Assembly: GCA_050084515.1 (NCBI GenBank)
Contig: CM114272.1
Span: 22,816,001-22,880,000 of the forward strand
DNA length: 64,000 bases
Source of the DNA: Blasia pusilla
Lineage: Eukaryota > Marchantiophyta > Marchantiopsida > Blasiales
Direction of reading: 5' to 3'
Positions 47,690-59,244 of this stretch are shown piece by piece. Under the pieces are notes generated by a model. That model did no database searches. It had not been told where the DNA came from and worked only from the letters and a program-made list of their open reading frames with translations. Every line of letters starts with the position of its first letter. Within the stretch, counting starts at the first letter, position 1. The position numbers were made by a program, and so were the translations under genes.

Positions 47690-49079
47690 GGCGTGGAGAA
47701 GGAAAAACGAAAGAAAATTTACTCCGGTGTTAATGGAGAGCATTAACACAGAGGAGTAATTGGGGAAGGAGAGACGAGATGTTTTTATTACGGATTATGT
47801 ATATGCACATCTCATATTCATCCGATGGTTGAGAAATTCACATTTGAGGGTTGAGAAGTCTCCATTATAACTTGCGATCTACAACCTCCCCACTCGAAAT
47901 CGATCACTAGTGAGGGTCGTAACGAAATGAAAGATAGGGGGGTTGCTATATGCTCTCGGCTTCTACACAAACCAACAAGTCAAAGCGGTCGTGACTCCAT
48001 GGATGGTCATTGTCGCCTGCTCAAACTTACGCTCAAGGCATGAGCTCGCCTATTTAGTTTGGCCAAGTTTACATATAGTTTCTTGGTGGGTCCTCCTTGT
48101 TCATTTTTTTCCCTATAAGCAATGGAGTCAAGCATGTTTTTTCTCCATGTAGTTTATGGTTTCTTGTAGCAGCGAGTTACAGTTAAGCCATGGCGGATTA
48201 GTCACAAATTGGTCACAGGTGGGGCTTAAAGGCTTTGAGCAAAGATCATGCTTCTCCTAGCAGTCCTTCTTGTGAATAACTATTTAACTTCCTTTTTGGA
48301 TCTTTTGAAACCTCGAGCTCCATAGTAGTAGAAACGGAGGAGATAGTATAGAAAACTTTCTACCTCACATATTAGTAGTAAGGGTTGGGATTTCTTCAAT
48401 GGAATTTTAGTAGTAGTAGTATTGTGTAGTACTTTCTAGTGTACTTTGAAGACACGTGAGTCTTACTGAGATGAACGCAAAGATGGAAGCAGATGGTGGA
48501 GCTCTCCCATAAGGTGAATGAGGAGTTGGTGTGGAGCTAACCTGAAGGCGAATCAAGAGCAGGGCGTGTCGCTATTATAAAAGATAAATCGGAGAATCCG
48601 TTGAAGTCTTTCTTTTTTGAAGAACCTAAAAGAAATAACAAAAAAATAGAATCAATAGTTACATCTCTACTTATGTTGAATTGAATGTATAAGACCTGAA
48701 TAGATAGACCTAAGAGACTTGATGCAAATTACATTAGCTAGAAAGTAAAGTTAGTGTTACCTAAGTGACTTTTAATCTCGTCTCTTCCGATTCTCTAATT
48801 CTTTGACAATAGTATGTGTACATGAATTAAGTACTCTGGAGCATAGGGTTCTTGCATGCTCTAAACCCTAGAATGATGCCCCCTATTGATCAACAACTCT
48901 TGTGAGCAAGATCATAATTTTCCAAAGGAATTTTAAAATTGTGGAAGGTTTAAAAATTTGAAATGTTAATCATTTGGGGGATGGCGCCACTACTATTGCA
49001 AGAGTCATTGCTGAAAAAATACCAAAGAAGAAAGCCAAAAATAGACGCATGTCACATGCTTATTAGCTAAGAAGTATAG
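47690..49079. other. Unassigned intergenic DNA
   Basis: No recognisable gene. There is a TAGTAGTAG run near 48409-48420. A telobox-like CTAAACCCTAG occurs near 48861. The open frame at 47943-48152 is unrecognised. Confidence 0.4.
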
Positions 49080-49140
49080 GTGTCACAAGGGGAGTAGATC
49101 CAAAATCAAGATCGATGGTGTTCTCCAATAATAGTATAGA
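49080..49140 (-). mobile_element. Helitron-like 5' end
   Basis: On the minus strand the sequence begins TCTATACTATTATTGGAGA, preceded by A, and is related to the stretches at 18012 and 37197-37246. The 3' end was not found. Confidence 0.45.
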
Positions 49141-49407
49141 TACCTTGATTAAGATCATAGTCATTGTATGCATGTGCAGAGCACATGTTATCATTTGAGG
49201 ATGTAGTGAGCTATGCCAATTGTGAATAAACAATTGAAGGTATGAGGCAACTTTGCATGCATGGTTAGAAAGGGTTGAATCCAATGTCACCCTAAAATAA
49301 CTTAATCGACCCCCAAATGGGCGTCTGCATGATCTTAAGAGTGAGGACATGGTGGTGGGGAAAGATGGAAAGATATCAAAATTTCCAAGTGATTGTGAGA
49401 AAACCGG

Positions 49408-49752
49408 CTTTCCATAAGCCTTCCAACGCACCCTTATTTAATCCAAACGCATCTCGGCGCTAAAAGTTATGGTTATAAATACAGTCGGAAACTCTCAAAC
49501 GCTGGTGGCGTTCCAAATCCGGATTCTTTCTTTTGGCAACCCACTTTCTAGACTCGACTCCTTTCGAGTCTTATTCCGCGTTTGGTCCAGGTTTCTCGGT
49601 CGCGACCACAACATCTGAAATGCGAAGCCTCGCTCGCGTCTCGTCTCTTGTCTCTTCTTCGAGACTACTCCAACGCGCAAACCAGCTTAGCGTGAGCCCG
49701 CTAATGTTGTGATGTTCCGTTTGGCACTCGTTTGGTCATGAGGGTCGCGACA
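49408..49752 (-). repeat. 3' LTR, truncated (345 of about 1009 bp)
   Basis: Colinear without indels to 55750-56094, the 5' part of the other LTR, with about 15 substitutions counted by eye (roughly 4-5%), mostly transitions. It starts TGTCGCGACC on minus. Similarity stops abruptly at 49408, beyond which unrelated sequence begins, so about 664 bp of the R-U5 side are missing. Confidence 0.88.
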
Positions 49753-49765
49753 CTCACCCCTCTTT
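49753..49765 (-). promoter_or_regulatory. Polypurine tract of the gypsy element
   Basis: On minus AAAGAGGGGTGAG lies immediately before the 3' LTR, the expected site of plus-strand priming. Confidence 0.7.
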
Positions 49766-50478
49766 AGAGGTTGATGCCCTCATCAACACAAACCTTTGTT
49801 ATGTCAAGTCTCCTGGGCAGCCTACCCCTTGACATTGAATTGCGTTATGGTGGCTAACCCCCAATTCTTCTTAGTCTACTTTTGTCGCTTTGGACCACTT
49901 AGACTTATTAGCCTCTCCTCTTTGATAAGCCTCGACTCGTTCCAAAGAACTAACCTATCAAATAAGCTAACTAAGTGTGCAACCTTAGACTTTTCTGGCT
50001 CATTCCTGTAAATATCACACATGTTTACCTGGTCTACAAATCGTACTACTATTGGTTCGCTCTCGTATTCGACTTAGGGGCATCACTAAGTTTACTTATG
50101 TAGCCACAAGTAAGATCACCCCAAGCCCCAAGACAGACTTCATCTGCCCCGCCGACGCTAGGGCGAGCCCAAGTGTAATCCAACACAAGGTCCTGTTCTA
50201 GGTGCTTTTCCACATACGAGCTCTCACCTCAAATACTCCTTGTCTGTCCTCTTGACTTACATCCTAAGCCTATGATGAATGACTCATAGCCATGCACTAC
50301 CACATACAAATTGCAATCAACTCTGGCATCAAATCTCCAAATCCATACACTCCTTTATTGCAACACTAGCATATTCTAGTTACAACGGCCTTCGGCCCTA
50401 GATTCCAATGAGTACAAGTCATGTCTCTAGCTTCTCCTCGTACTAACGTTTGTGCTTCGCTTGCGTTCGCTTGAAGTC

Positions 50479-51992
50479 TCACAAAAACTCTTGCGTGTGT
50501 TCCAAATCCGCCTCCGCAATCCAAGTCGCCTCCTTCACATGGTAGCCCTTCCATTTAACCAAGTATTCATACTTGTTGGCCCGGTGCCTCGAACGTAAGA
50601 TGGTCTCCACCTTAAACTCCGGTTCTTCATTTATGATCATCGGGTGCAGCCTCACCACTTGTCTCCACTCGAAACGTCCATTATCTTGAAGATATTTCTT
50701 CAACAATGACACATGAAAGGTCGGGTGAATCTTGAACTTGATCGGCAGCCCCAAAGTATACACATCCTCAAACGGGTTTGCCACAATCACATATGGTCCA
50801 ACATACTTGGCAGACAGCTTCGCAGACAACTCTTTCGGAAGAGTGAGGTTCTTCACACTCAACCACACTTGCTCTCCAACTTGAAATCGTACTTGGCGCC
50901 GACTCTTGTTAGCATGCTTAACGTACTTCATTTGAGCCTTTGCAAGACTTCGCCTTGCTCGCTCTTCCCGTTCTCGCATCTCTACCAACAAACCTTCTGC
51001 CGTCGCTTGTCGTGTTCGTGCCAATGTAGTACCCTTCGAAAGGGCTAGGTCAAGAGGCCCTTCTGGCTCTCATCCATTTGCCAAGAGAAACGGAGATTCT
51101 CCAATTGAAGAATGCTTGGTCGAGTTGTAGCAGTACTCCGCCATGCTCAGCCACTTGACCCAATCTTGTTGATCAGCACTGACATAATTCCTTAAGTACC
51201 GATTCACAATTGAGTTTACCTTTTCAGTCTGTCCATCCGTCTGTGGGTGGAAAGCCGTACTGAAACTCAGCTTGGTCTTAAACCTCCTGAGCAAGTGCTT
51301 CCAGAAAGCACTGGTAAACTTTGGATCCCGATCTGAAACAATGCTCCTCGGCAAACCGTGAGCACGCCACCAGCTATCGAGAAACAGTTGCGACGTCGTA
51401 TAAGCCGTGCGAAATCCACCGTCGGCACAAATCTCGCCAACTTGCTAAACTGATCAACAATCACAAGTATAGCGTTGTATCCCTCAGATTCTGGAAGACT
51501 CGTGATGAAATCCATACTCACACTTTGCAAGGGTCCTTTTGGGATCGGCAAGGGATGCAGCAAGCCTTGTTTCTTATCATAAGAAACTCTATTCGTTTGG
51601 CAGGTCACACAGGTCTTCACATATTGAGCAACATCCTCGTTCATGTTGGGCCAAAAAAGAACCGCCGACTGAACAGCCAGCGCCAGAGATTTCTCTCCTT
51701 TATGTCCTGCCAAGGGTCCGTCGTGACACTCCGCTAACACTTTGGTTCGCATCCTGCCTTGCCCTACATAGATCCTACTCTGCTTGAACCTTAGTAAACC
51801 GTGCCTCAAACTTATGTTGGCCACCTTCTCACCCTGCTTCAACTTCCTCAGATACTCCCCTGCGTGAGCATCCTTCATATATCCTTCACGAATCCTTCTT
51901 TCCAGGTCTATTTCTTTAGGGAACATTGCTCTCAAGACCTGTGTCGTCGATGGCATGTGTTCCTCCTTACGACTCAACACATCTGGAATCAC
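50479..51992 (-). pseudogene. Gypsy integrase plus chromodomain
   Basis: Three frames: 51992-51267, 51354-51070 and 51024-50479. The first carries the HHCC zinc-binding region (ECHDGPLAGHKGEK...CVTCQ) and the first catalytic Asp (SMDFITSLPES). The second carries the other two acidic residues (VSDRDPKF and QTDGQTEKVN). The third holds the GPY/F-like region (KYVGPYVIV) and a chromodomain with the aromatic-cage pattern (YEYLVKWKGYHVKEATWI). A frameshift lies near 51360 and a break near 51050. Chromodomains in such integrases tether integration to particular histone marks. Confidence 0.88.
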
Positions 51993-51999
51993 ATTATCT

Positions 52000-53448
52000 T
52001 TACATGGCTTGTGAATCTATCAACGCCAAGGTATCATGCCATCGTAGTTGTTTCGGTGTCACTCGATCCTGGGTCTCAAAATACTTGAGTGATATATTAT
52101 CGGTGAACACTTGAGTCCTGTGGAGCCCTAGATAATGCCGCCACTTCCTCAAGCAATGTACCACCACGAACAACTCTTTTTCGTGAGTGGGCCATCTCCT
52201 TTCAGTATCGCTAAGCTTCTTGCTCTCGTATGCCACCGATCTCCCTTCTTGCACCAACATTCTTGCAACCGCGAAATCACTAGCATCGGTATGCACTTCG
52301 AAAGGTTTGTCAAACTCCGGTAGCTTCAATACTGGTTCTTGCGATAGAATCTGCTTCACTCGGCTGAATGCCTCATTAACTTCCTGGGTCCAAGTCATGT
52401 TGGCAAACTTTGCTGTCCAATCCGTGTGAGGCCTCACAATTCCCGAAATTTTTTTCACATAAGTGCGATAGAACTGCACCGCACCTATGAACCTCCTCAT
52501 CCCCTTTACAGTGCATGGGGGTTCCCACTCGACAATCGCTTTCACCTTCTCCATGTCTGGGTTGACGTCATCTGCACTGACAACGTGACCCAAGAATTTG
52601 ATCTTGCTCAAACCAAATTCGCTCTTCTCTACATTCGCATATAGCTGATTTGCCCTAGCTTAGACAAGACCGCTCTCACACTTCGAATAGATAAGTATGT
52701 CATCAATATAGATGATAACATACTCATCCATTTTCTTGTGAAAAATGGAGTTCATCAATGTGGTGAACGTTGGAGGCGCGTTACATAGACCAAAAGGCAT
52801 CACTACAAACTCAAAGGAACCATATCTTGTCCTACACGTAGTCTTCTCCACATCTGCCTCGGCAATCCGAATCTGGTAATATCCTGACTTCAAGTCAATC
52901 CTACTGAAATATCTCAAGCCTGCCAGCCTATCGAAGAGATCATCTATCCTTAGAAGAGGATAATTGTTCCAAACCGTCACTTTATTCAGCGCACGGTAAT
53001 CAACACACAACCTCATCTTTCCATCCTTCTTCTTTACAAAAAGAACATGTGCTCCATAAGGCGACTTGCTAGTCCTAATGTAACCCTTTTCCAAGAGCTC
53101 ACTTAATTGCCTTTTCAACTCAAGAAGTTCCTCCTGATTCAACCTATATGGTGCTTTTGAAGGCGGTTGGGAACCAGGTATGATCTCTATCTTATGATTG
53201 ACGGCTCTATGTGGCGGCAATTCAGTCGGAAGCTCCTTTGTCAAGACATCCTCAAACTCCTTGACCACTTCTTGGAGTGGTTGTGGGATTCCCCTTGAAG
53301 CAGTGTCCTGATCTCTGCGTATTCTACTTGTAGCCTCCTCCACTTGTCTCATCAAGCAGAGAAATCCATCCTCCAACTCGGTCATGCTCCTCCTTGTTAT
53401 TGAGTTCACTAGCTCCTTTTTCGCCGGAACCTCATGGACCAACCGCAC
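52000..53448 (-). pseudogene. Gypsy reverse transcriptase and RNase H
   Basis: 53448-52660 holds the RT from [20 protein letters not shown] through [33 protein letters not shown] to the active-site YIDD. 52611-52000 continues with the RT connection (KIKFLGHVVS) and RNase H (HTDASDFAVARML, THEKELFVVVHCL). A stop (after CESGLV) separates the two parts, and the RNase H part ends in a stop after DSQAM, just before the integrase frame. The catalytic residues are intact despite the frame breaks. Confidence 0.9.
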
Positions 53449-53814
53449 CTATAACCGTTTGCCTTTTAGCAAGATGCTCAACCTCAAGGGTCTACGTCTT
53501 AACTCCACCTCATACACATCTAGGAATGTATTCCCCAAGACTCCGTCAATGCCATCCATTTCGCACACAGTGAAATTCTCCTTCAACTCGAATACCCCGC
53601 ATCCTACGGTCAAACCCAAGACCAATTCAGAAGTCCGATGAGACTTGCCTCCTGCAAATCCTACTCCAATGGGCTCATCCGCCTTAGAGGTAGACAACCC
53701 CAATTCCTTCATGACTCTCGGGCTTAGGAAGGAGTGCGAAGCACCTGTATCCACGAGCAACAACACATCGTGATTGATCTCGAGACGTCCCTTCAGGTCA
53801 CCAAGAGGACGCAC
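53449..53814 (-). pseudogene. Gypsy aspartic protease
   Basis: The frame contains LLLVDTGASHSFLS, the active-site motif of retroelement aspartic proteases, and a hydrophobic-hydrophobic-Gly-like segment (IDGVLGNTFL). It is contiguous with the RT frame downstream and separated from the CCHC knuckle by a stop near 53826. Confidence 0.85.
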
Positions 53815-53826
53815 AATTTGGTGTAC

Positions 53827-54870
53827 CTAAGATCCAAGATTGCTGATCAACAGATGCTTAGCAGCAAACGCAATCATACTCCCATTACTAACCTTCGGTT
53901 TTGAACACACTTTCGCCAGGTGCCCCGGTTCGCCACAGTTGTAGCATATGACCTTGCCGTTCCCTGACTTCGAGTGCTGTCCTCCTCTCGGCTTCGCATG
54001 AAGTTCCACTCGTTTTGCTGCCGGGGCAGACGACTCTTCTGGATCGTGCTGGCCCCCACTCCAGACTCTTTTGAACGACTCCTTATTTTTGACTTCTTTG
54101 AAAAACCTTTTGGCTCAAAGGGTTTATGGGTTTGGACCTCATCGTCCCCAATCCGCTCCGCTAGCTTCAGAAGATCCGCGCAGGTATCTGGCAACGTCGG
54201 CATTCGGTAAAGGGCCTTTTCAGCGCTCGGCTTGAGTCCACTTATGAAGATAGCCTTCTTCGCGTGCTCATCCATCTTTGGAAGAGAAGTCAATTTGCAC
54301 TAAAATCCCTCACATACGCGCTTAAGGAACCACTCTGCGGCATTCGCACACATTCCACCGTGTCGCGCAACCCTTGGTACTCCGGAGTGAATCGATCCCC
54401 AATCAACACCTTGAACTCCTCCCAACTCAGAGGTGACTCGCCAACCAGATATTCCTCTCGTTGAGCTGTCCACCATTGTAGCGCATGATCCTTCAGGAAA
54501 GTAACGGCTACCGTCACCTTGTCCCGCTCAACTGCCCTCTGCGCCTCGAAGTACAATTCCAGTTCCGTAAGGAAATCCTTCACTTTCCGCGAGCGCCCCA
54601 CCCGAGTGAATGGCATGGGCAGGTTTGTCTTGCAGAGCTTTTTGCCCGCACCTGGAGTTCGGGTGGCCTCTAACTCTGCAATCCGCTTGCTTTGTTGGGA
54701 CATTTGCTCCACCAATAGCTTCAACAAGTCCAATGTCTGGCTTGACTCGGTCCGTTCCACTGAGTTTGGGCCCGATGGCCCCACAGAAGGATTCGCCTCT
54801 GGAACGTCCTCACGACTGGCGTTCAGCTCTTCGGGAGCTCCGTCTCCTCCATAGTGTCACGGTCCGGCAT
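53827..54870 (-). pseudogene. Gypsy gag (capsid and zinc knuckle)
   Basis: A start near 54869 (MPDRDTMEET) shifts frame almost at once into 54784-54290, which has the retrotransposon gag pattern (LTELELYFEAQRAVERDKV, ALQWWTAQREEY, WEEFKVLIGDRFTPEYQ). A second shift near 54290 leads to 54293-53874, and a third to the knuckle CYNCGEPGHLAKVC (C-x2-C-x4-H-x4-C) in 54009-53827. The product would coat the RNA in virus-like particles, but the frameshifts prevent this. Confidence 0.85.
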
Positions 54871-55071
54871 TGGTTCCTCTCTTGGTTCACGTTGCTTGAT
54901 TCGGCGCTTCTTGGGTTGTTCTCCCTCGATCGCCATTTTCAAGCCAACTCACTCAGATCTCCTCCTCGTTTCTTGCGTCCCTCCTCGAGCGTCTGAGTCT
55001 AGCCGCTACCTTGACTTTTCCCAAGCGTCCGGTTGATCCCACAACCCCAAGTTCTCGCTCACCAAGGATTA

Positions 55072-55083
55072 GCTCTGATACCA
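55072..55083 (-). promoter_or_regulatory. Primer-binding site, initiator Met-tRNA
   Basis: TGGTATCAGAGC on minus, two bases inside the 5' LTR, complementary to the 3' end of plant initiator methionine tRNA. Confidence 0.9.
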
Positions 55084-55085
55084 CT

Positions 55086-56094
55086 TGTCGCGCCCCTACT
55101 CTCCTTGAACGCCAATCTTTAGTGTTGCGGAAGCGTACGTTTAGTAGGACACGATCTCATCACCGATCTGTATCCAAGCACACACTCTCGTTAGTTGGGT
55201 CCGGGCCAACCAGCGTTCCAACCCACCGAGTTCTCAACTCGGCGTCTCATCAAGCTCAACCTTCCTTAATTCCTAGTTTCCAAAACATGGCAAGTCCTTC
55301 AAGACTTGGAACAGACTTCTTGATTAGTCCAGGAACCTAAAACGGCACTTGCGCGCCTAGCGATCCCAACTGTTCAACGGACCTCGTATGAGTCTCAAAC
55401 CGAGACACAAGTAATTGAGTCACGGGGTGAAATCCAAGAGGGATGTCTAAAATCGTCTCAATGGACTTGGTGCAGGTTTTCCAACCCAACCCCCAAACTC
55501 GCGTTCCGTTCCATGCCCTTGAGCCGCCCCATGGCGCCCAAAGTGGGGTTCGAGTTCCAAGCACTCTCAGAGACCTTCCCCCTTACTAGTACTTCTGGGG
55601 TTCTCCAATAACACAACCCCCCCCCCTTGGAAAAGGAGGGTCGGGCCCTTCATTGTGGCCCTCAACCCGACTCTACTTACAGTTGTTTCTAGGTTTTTTC
55701 TCAGCCGGTGCTTATGCGTTTGCAAAGATCTTTAGTGCGTTTGAACCAACTTTCCATAAGCCTTCCAACGCACCCTTATTTAATCCAAACGCATCTTGGC
55801 GCTAAAAGTTATGGTTATAAATACAGTTGGAAACTCTCAAACGCTAGTGGCGTTCCAAATCCGGATTCTTCCTTTTGGCAACCCACTTTCTAGACTCGAC
55901 TCCTTTCAAGTCTTATTCCGCATTTGGTCCAGGTTTCTCGGTCACGACCACAATATCTGAAACGCGAAGCCTCGCTCACGTCTCGTCTCTTGTCTCTTCT
56001 TCGAGACTACTCCAACGCGCAAACCATCTTAGCGTGAGCCCGCTAATGTTCCGATGTTCCGCTTGGCACTCGTTTGGTCATGAGGGTCATGACA
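55086..56094 (-). repeat. 5' LTR of the gypsy element (about 1009 bp)
   Basis: Bounded by TGTCATGACC (minus start at 56094) and ...GGCGCGACA (end at 55086). The outer 345 bp are repeated as the truncated 3' LTR. A C-rich run occurs near 55617-55626. TATAAATACAG-like sequence in the shared part (near 55816, as read on plus) is on the opposite strand to transcription and probably irrelevant. Confidence 0.88.
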
Positions 56095-56110
56095 CGTATC
56101 TTGCCACTAT

Positions 56111-56213
<103 letters not shown>

Positions 56214-56449
56214 GTCTACTTACCAATCCATTCAATTTGAATCCAGGAGTAAAAGCAAATTGGATGGCATCTAAAGTAATCATACCCAAGACCTCCCCGA
56301 TGTGGATTATTTTTTGCGTAGACTCCGCACACTACTGTTCAAGCAATAATGATTTCAAATTGGATTATGGTGAGTGATTAGTCACTCATCTCACTAAGAC
56401 CATACCAAATTTTATGGCATTTGCATTTCTTTTCTTTGTTGCTCTTGTG

Positions 56450-57423
56450 CAGGTAAAGAGAAGATTGATCGTACTCACCTTAGTGATAAAGCAAAATTTG
56501 TGACTACTACAATATCCCAGAGTGCATATCTCAACTCTATTTTCTTTCTAGTCCATGTCTTATTTATTTCATTTGCACTTGTTGAGATATAGGAATGTTG
56601 AAGTACATGGCAGTAATAGGATCAAATTGCATGTATAACAACAACTACAACCAATTCAATAAACTTTCTTGTTTATGAGTGGTGAAAGTGAGAATTTTCT
56701 CAGGTGATAATAGTGTTCCATACATTAATCTCTTTGAAGTTTAATGTTCTATAGGTGAAGCAATAGTGGACATAAAAGCTTTACCAAAGATTAAGAAGAA
56801 GATGAAGGCAACCACCCAGATGGTTGGAAGTGTGGGTAGTGAGTCAAAGTGTGACCCCAAAAGTGCTAAACAACAAGAAGTAGAGGGTAAAATAATCAAA
56901 CTTCCACTTTTTTCAAAGACATTTAATGTGTTTTTTCGTAGATGTGTGACAACAATGGATGAGTTGTTGTGTTTTTCTTCTTATTTATGGTATCCAACCA
57001 CGTGGGGCTTGTCAACTTTTCAAGGACTTTACCGACAGATGGATCGACCTTCACTAAGGTAATGATTGAAGGCATACTAATTTATCAAATTTTCTAATTT
57101 TTTTATATTCACTGTTAACTTTCTATTTTGAATTGGTATGTATGTAGCTCCGTTTGGGAGATGAAGTACATCTCACACTGCCAAAACTGAGACAAAATAT
57201 TTTGGGTCATGGAGTGGTTTCAAGCTTGAGTGGGCGAGATAAGTTCCATGAGAAGGATATAGGTTTTGGATTAGTTTGAGTGGACCTTAAGGATACTTCT
57301 CAACCGGATTACCAACTATGGGAGCCAAATACAATGGACAAACCCGCTCAACTCACACTTGGAGATGCAGTTGGAACTTCAATCATTTGGCCGGAGTTGA
57401 ATTTGAAGAAGCTAGTTCATTAA
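56450..57423 (+). pseudogene. Decayed multi-exon gene with En/Spm-transposase-like C-terminal domain
   Basis: Putative exons: about 56452-56525 (KEKIDRTHLSDKAKFVTTTISQ), about 56757-56930 (lysine-rich, KALPKIKKKMKATTQ) and 57148-57423. The last exon follows a plausible intron (GTAATG near 57059 to TATGTAG at 57147). It reads LRLGDEVHLTLPKLRQ, then a GHGVVSS segment, and ends with LTLGDAVGTSIIWP before a TAA. The pattern G-V-V-S..., W-x-P..., GDAVGTxIxWP resembles the C-terminal domain of plant proteins annotated as Tnp1/En/Spm-like transposase-associated. One in-frame TGA interrupts the last exon (GLV-stop-VDL). The exon model is by eye only. It may be part of a CACTA element, or a captured fragment. 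Confidence 0.4.
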
Positions 57424-57924
57424 GATCTCTAGATTTTGTGATTTTCAGAAATGTTTAAACTTTCACAAGGATTCCATGAGATCATTCGTTTGTAGTTTGG
57501 CTTCTATATGCTCTTGGTTCCTTCTTGCAACTTGTTGAGATGTAAATACTTTGATTCTTCCATACAATGAATTATCTATATTTTGGTTTCATTAATTAGA
57601 GAATGGTTTGATTGTGATGTATCTGTAGTTTTCAGTATTCATTGCAACTAGCATGTACCCTTGAATTACTTGCTCGATATATGTCCCTCTTCTAGACCTT
57701 CACATTGAGATTTTGTCTATCTTCACCATTGTCTATGCTACTTGTATTCACACATTACTCCTTGCTGGATCTGAGAGAATATGTAATTTATATTAGGAGG
57801 ATAATGTTACTTAGATGACCACCACTTAGTTATCAAAGAAACTCCTCTAATTGAACAATCATTAACATGAGCAATGACAAACTGTAAACATAATACATGA
57901 TCTAGTAATAAACTGATAGAAATG
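57424..57924. other. 3' flank of the En/Spm-like remnant
   Basis: AT-rich sequence. No gene is seen; it probably includes the former 3' untranslated region. Confidence 0.4.
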
Positions 57925-58595
57925 TGTAAATGACTAATATAGTATGTCAAATAACTCAGACGGCCAAAATATGATTTAGTGGTCATAAAAATAACTGATC
58001 TATTCATGATATTAACTCATACATTGGGAAAAATGACTCAAATGGTTAAGAAATGTGACTTGTACGGTCATGAATGACTCAAGATAAATAACTCAAACCA
58101 TCAATACAATATCTTAGTTAGTTATAAAATACAACTACACCACATATAGGATGACTAAAATAGTTGTAACTGCAAACCCATCTATTCATAATTAATGACT
58201 CATGTAGTCATAGGAAATAACACGGTTGGTACGTATGACTTAGTCATTTTAAGCACGTGTCACTTTGTCATTGGTTCATATCCTTACACATATCATAATC
58301 TCATTGAGCCTAAATAATCTAGCGTTCCCAAGTATCACAAGTGGCAATACAGGATTTGATGCTCACTTTGCCACATCATTTATTCTTGCCATGTTATACG
58401 CCAACTTGGCACTCTGACGTGTTATTCACACGTGACATCTTAGTCATATAACAATGACTGAGTAGCTAATGGTTTCAGTCATTTACCAATATGTTAGTGA
58501 GAGTCATATGCTGTATGTGACTTGGTTTATATGACTCTAATGGTTATGAGTCATTGTGAGTCATTTACCATGAATAATGACTCAACCTAGTCATT
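57925..58595. repeat. Dense field of TGACT/AGTCA motifs in both orientations
   Basis: By eye about 19 occurrences of TGACT or its complement AGTCA fall in about 670 bp, against one or two expected by chance. Many are extended to ATGACTCA or AGTCATTTA, and related TGGTTA/GGTCAT strings lie between them. Short, degenerate, bidirectional repeats like this are typical of subterminal regions of CACTA (En/Spm) transposons, where transposase binds. The neighbouring decayed gene fits that idea. No CACTA terminus was found at the right side. Confidence 0.6.
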
Positions 58596-58777
58596 TATTA
58601 GAGTAATATAATATTTTCCAGGGAAATGTCTTATTTTTGTTTCTTGGGTCTTCTCTTATCATTTCAATTTAAGCAAAAACTTGAATGTGTTTCACATGGC
58701 GAAAGTACACAGTTTGTTGGCGGTGGTGGAAAGAGCAACGCTTTGTGATGTTACAAATATTCAACTTTCACTTCAAG

Positions 58778-59172
58778 TGTTGGATTCTCAACATCCACTT
58801 CTCTAAGCACCATTAATCTGATCGGCCCCCTTGTATGAGGAGAAGCCTAGATTGATGGTTCCGACTTAGACGTTGAAGGAGTCATAGTAATATGACGTAG
58901 GTGGTTTTAGGAGAAGCGTTACTAGGTTTATCTAACCCTATATGCAAAAATTTTCTATTAATAGAAACGAAGAAAAATAGGTAAAAACCCTAGTTTTCCC
59001 GAGTAGTCAAATAGTCGGCAGCCGCAACGGTAGCGGATTCTTGTATGTCGAGTTATCTCCATGTTCAGGTTTCATCGAAGCTCTTCTATGAGCGCACGGA
59101 CGGACTAGGTCACTTTGTATCTCTAAGTTTTGTAAAGATTTCAGTGATTTCGTCACTTTTTGTTTTCTCACA
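58778..59172 (+). repeat. 5' LTR of the copia element (395 bp)
   Basis: Starts TGTTGG and ends TCTCACA immediately before the primer-binding site. It contains TCTATTAATAGAAACG and AAACCCTAG (telobox-like) strings shared with the 3' LTR. TATATGCAAAA near 58950 may be part of the promoter. Confidence 0.95.
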
Positions 59173-59184
59173 TGGTATCAGAGT
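59173..59184 (+). promoter_or_regulatory. Primer-binding site, initiator Met-tRNA
   Basis: TGGTATCAGAGT directly abuts the 5' LTR and complements plant initiator methionine tRNA with one likely mismatch at its end. Confidence 0.9.
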
Positions 59185-59244
59185 AGTAGGTTTTCCAGTA
59201 TTTTGTATCTGGCGATCTAGTGTGTTTGCACAAAATCTTGAGAG

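Larger units (their letters stand above)
49408..56094 (-). mobile_element. Ty3/gypsy chromovirus-type LTR retrotransposon, inactive
   Basis: On minus, in order: 5' LTR (56094-55086), Met-tRNA primer site (55083-55072), gag with CCHC knuckle, aspartic protease, reverse transcriptase, RNase H, integrase and a C-terminal chromodomain, polypurine tract, and a shortened 3' LTR. The order protease-RT-RNase H-integrase defines Ty3/gypsy, and the chromodomain places it with chromoviruses. At least four frameshifts and several stops separate the domains, so it cannot encode a working polyprotein. The target duplication is not recoverable because the 3' LTR is truncated. Confidence 0.92.
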
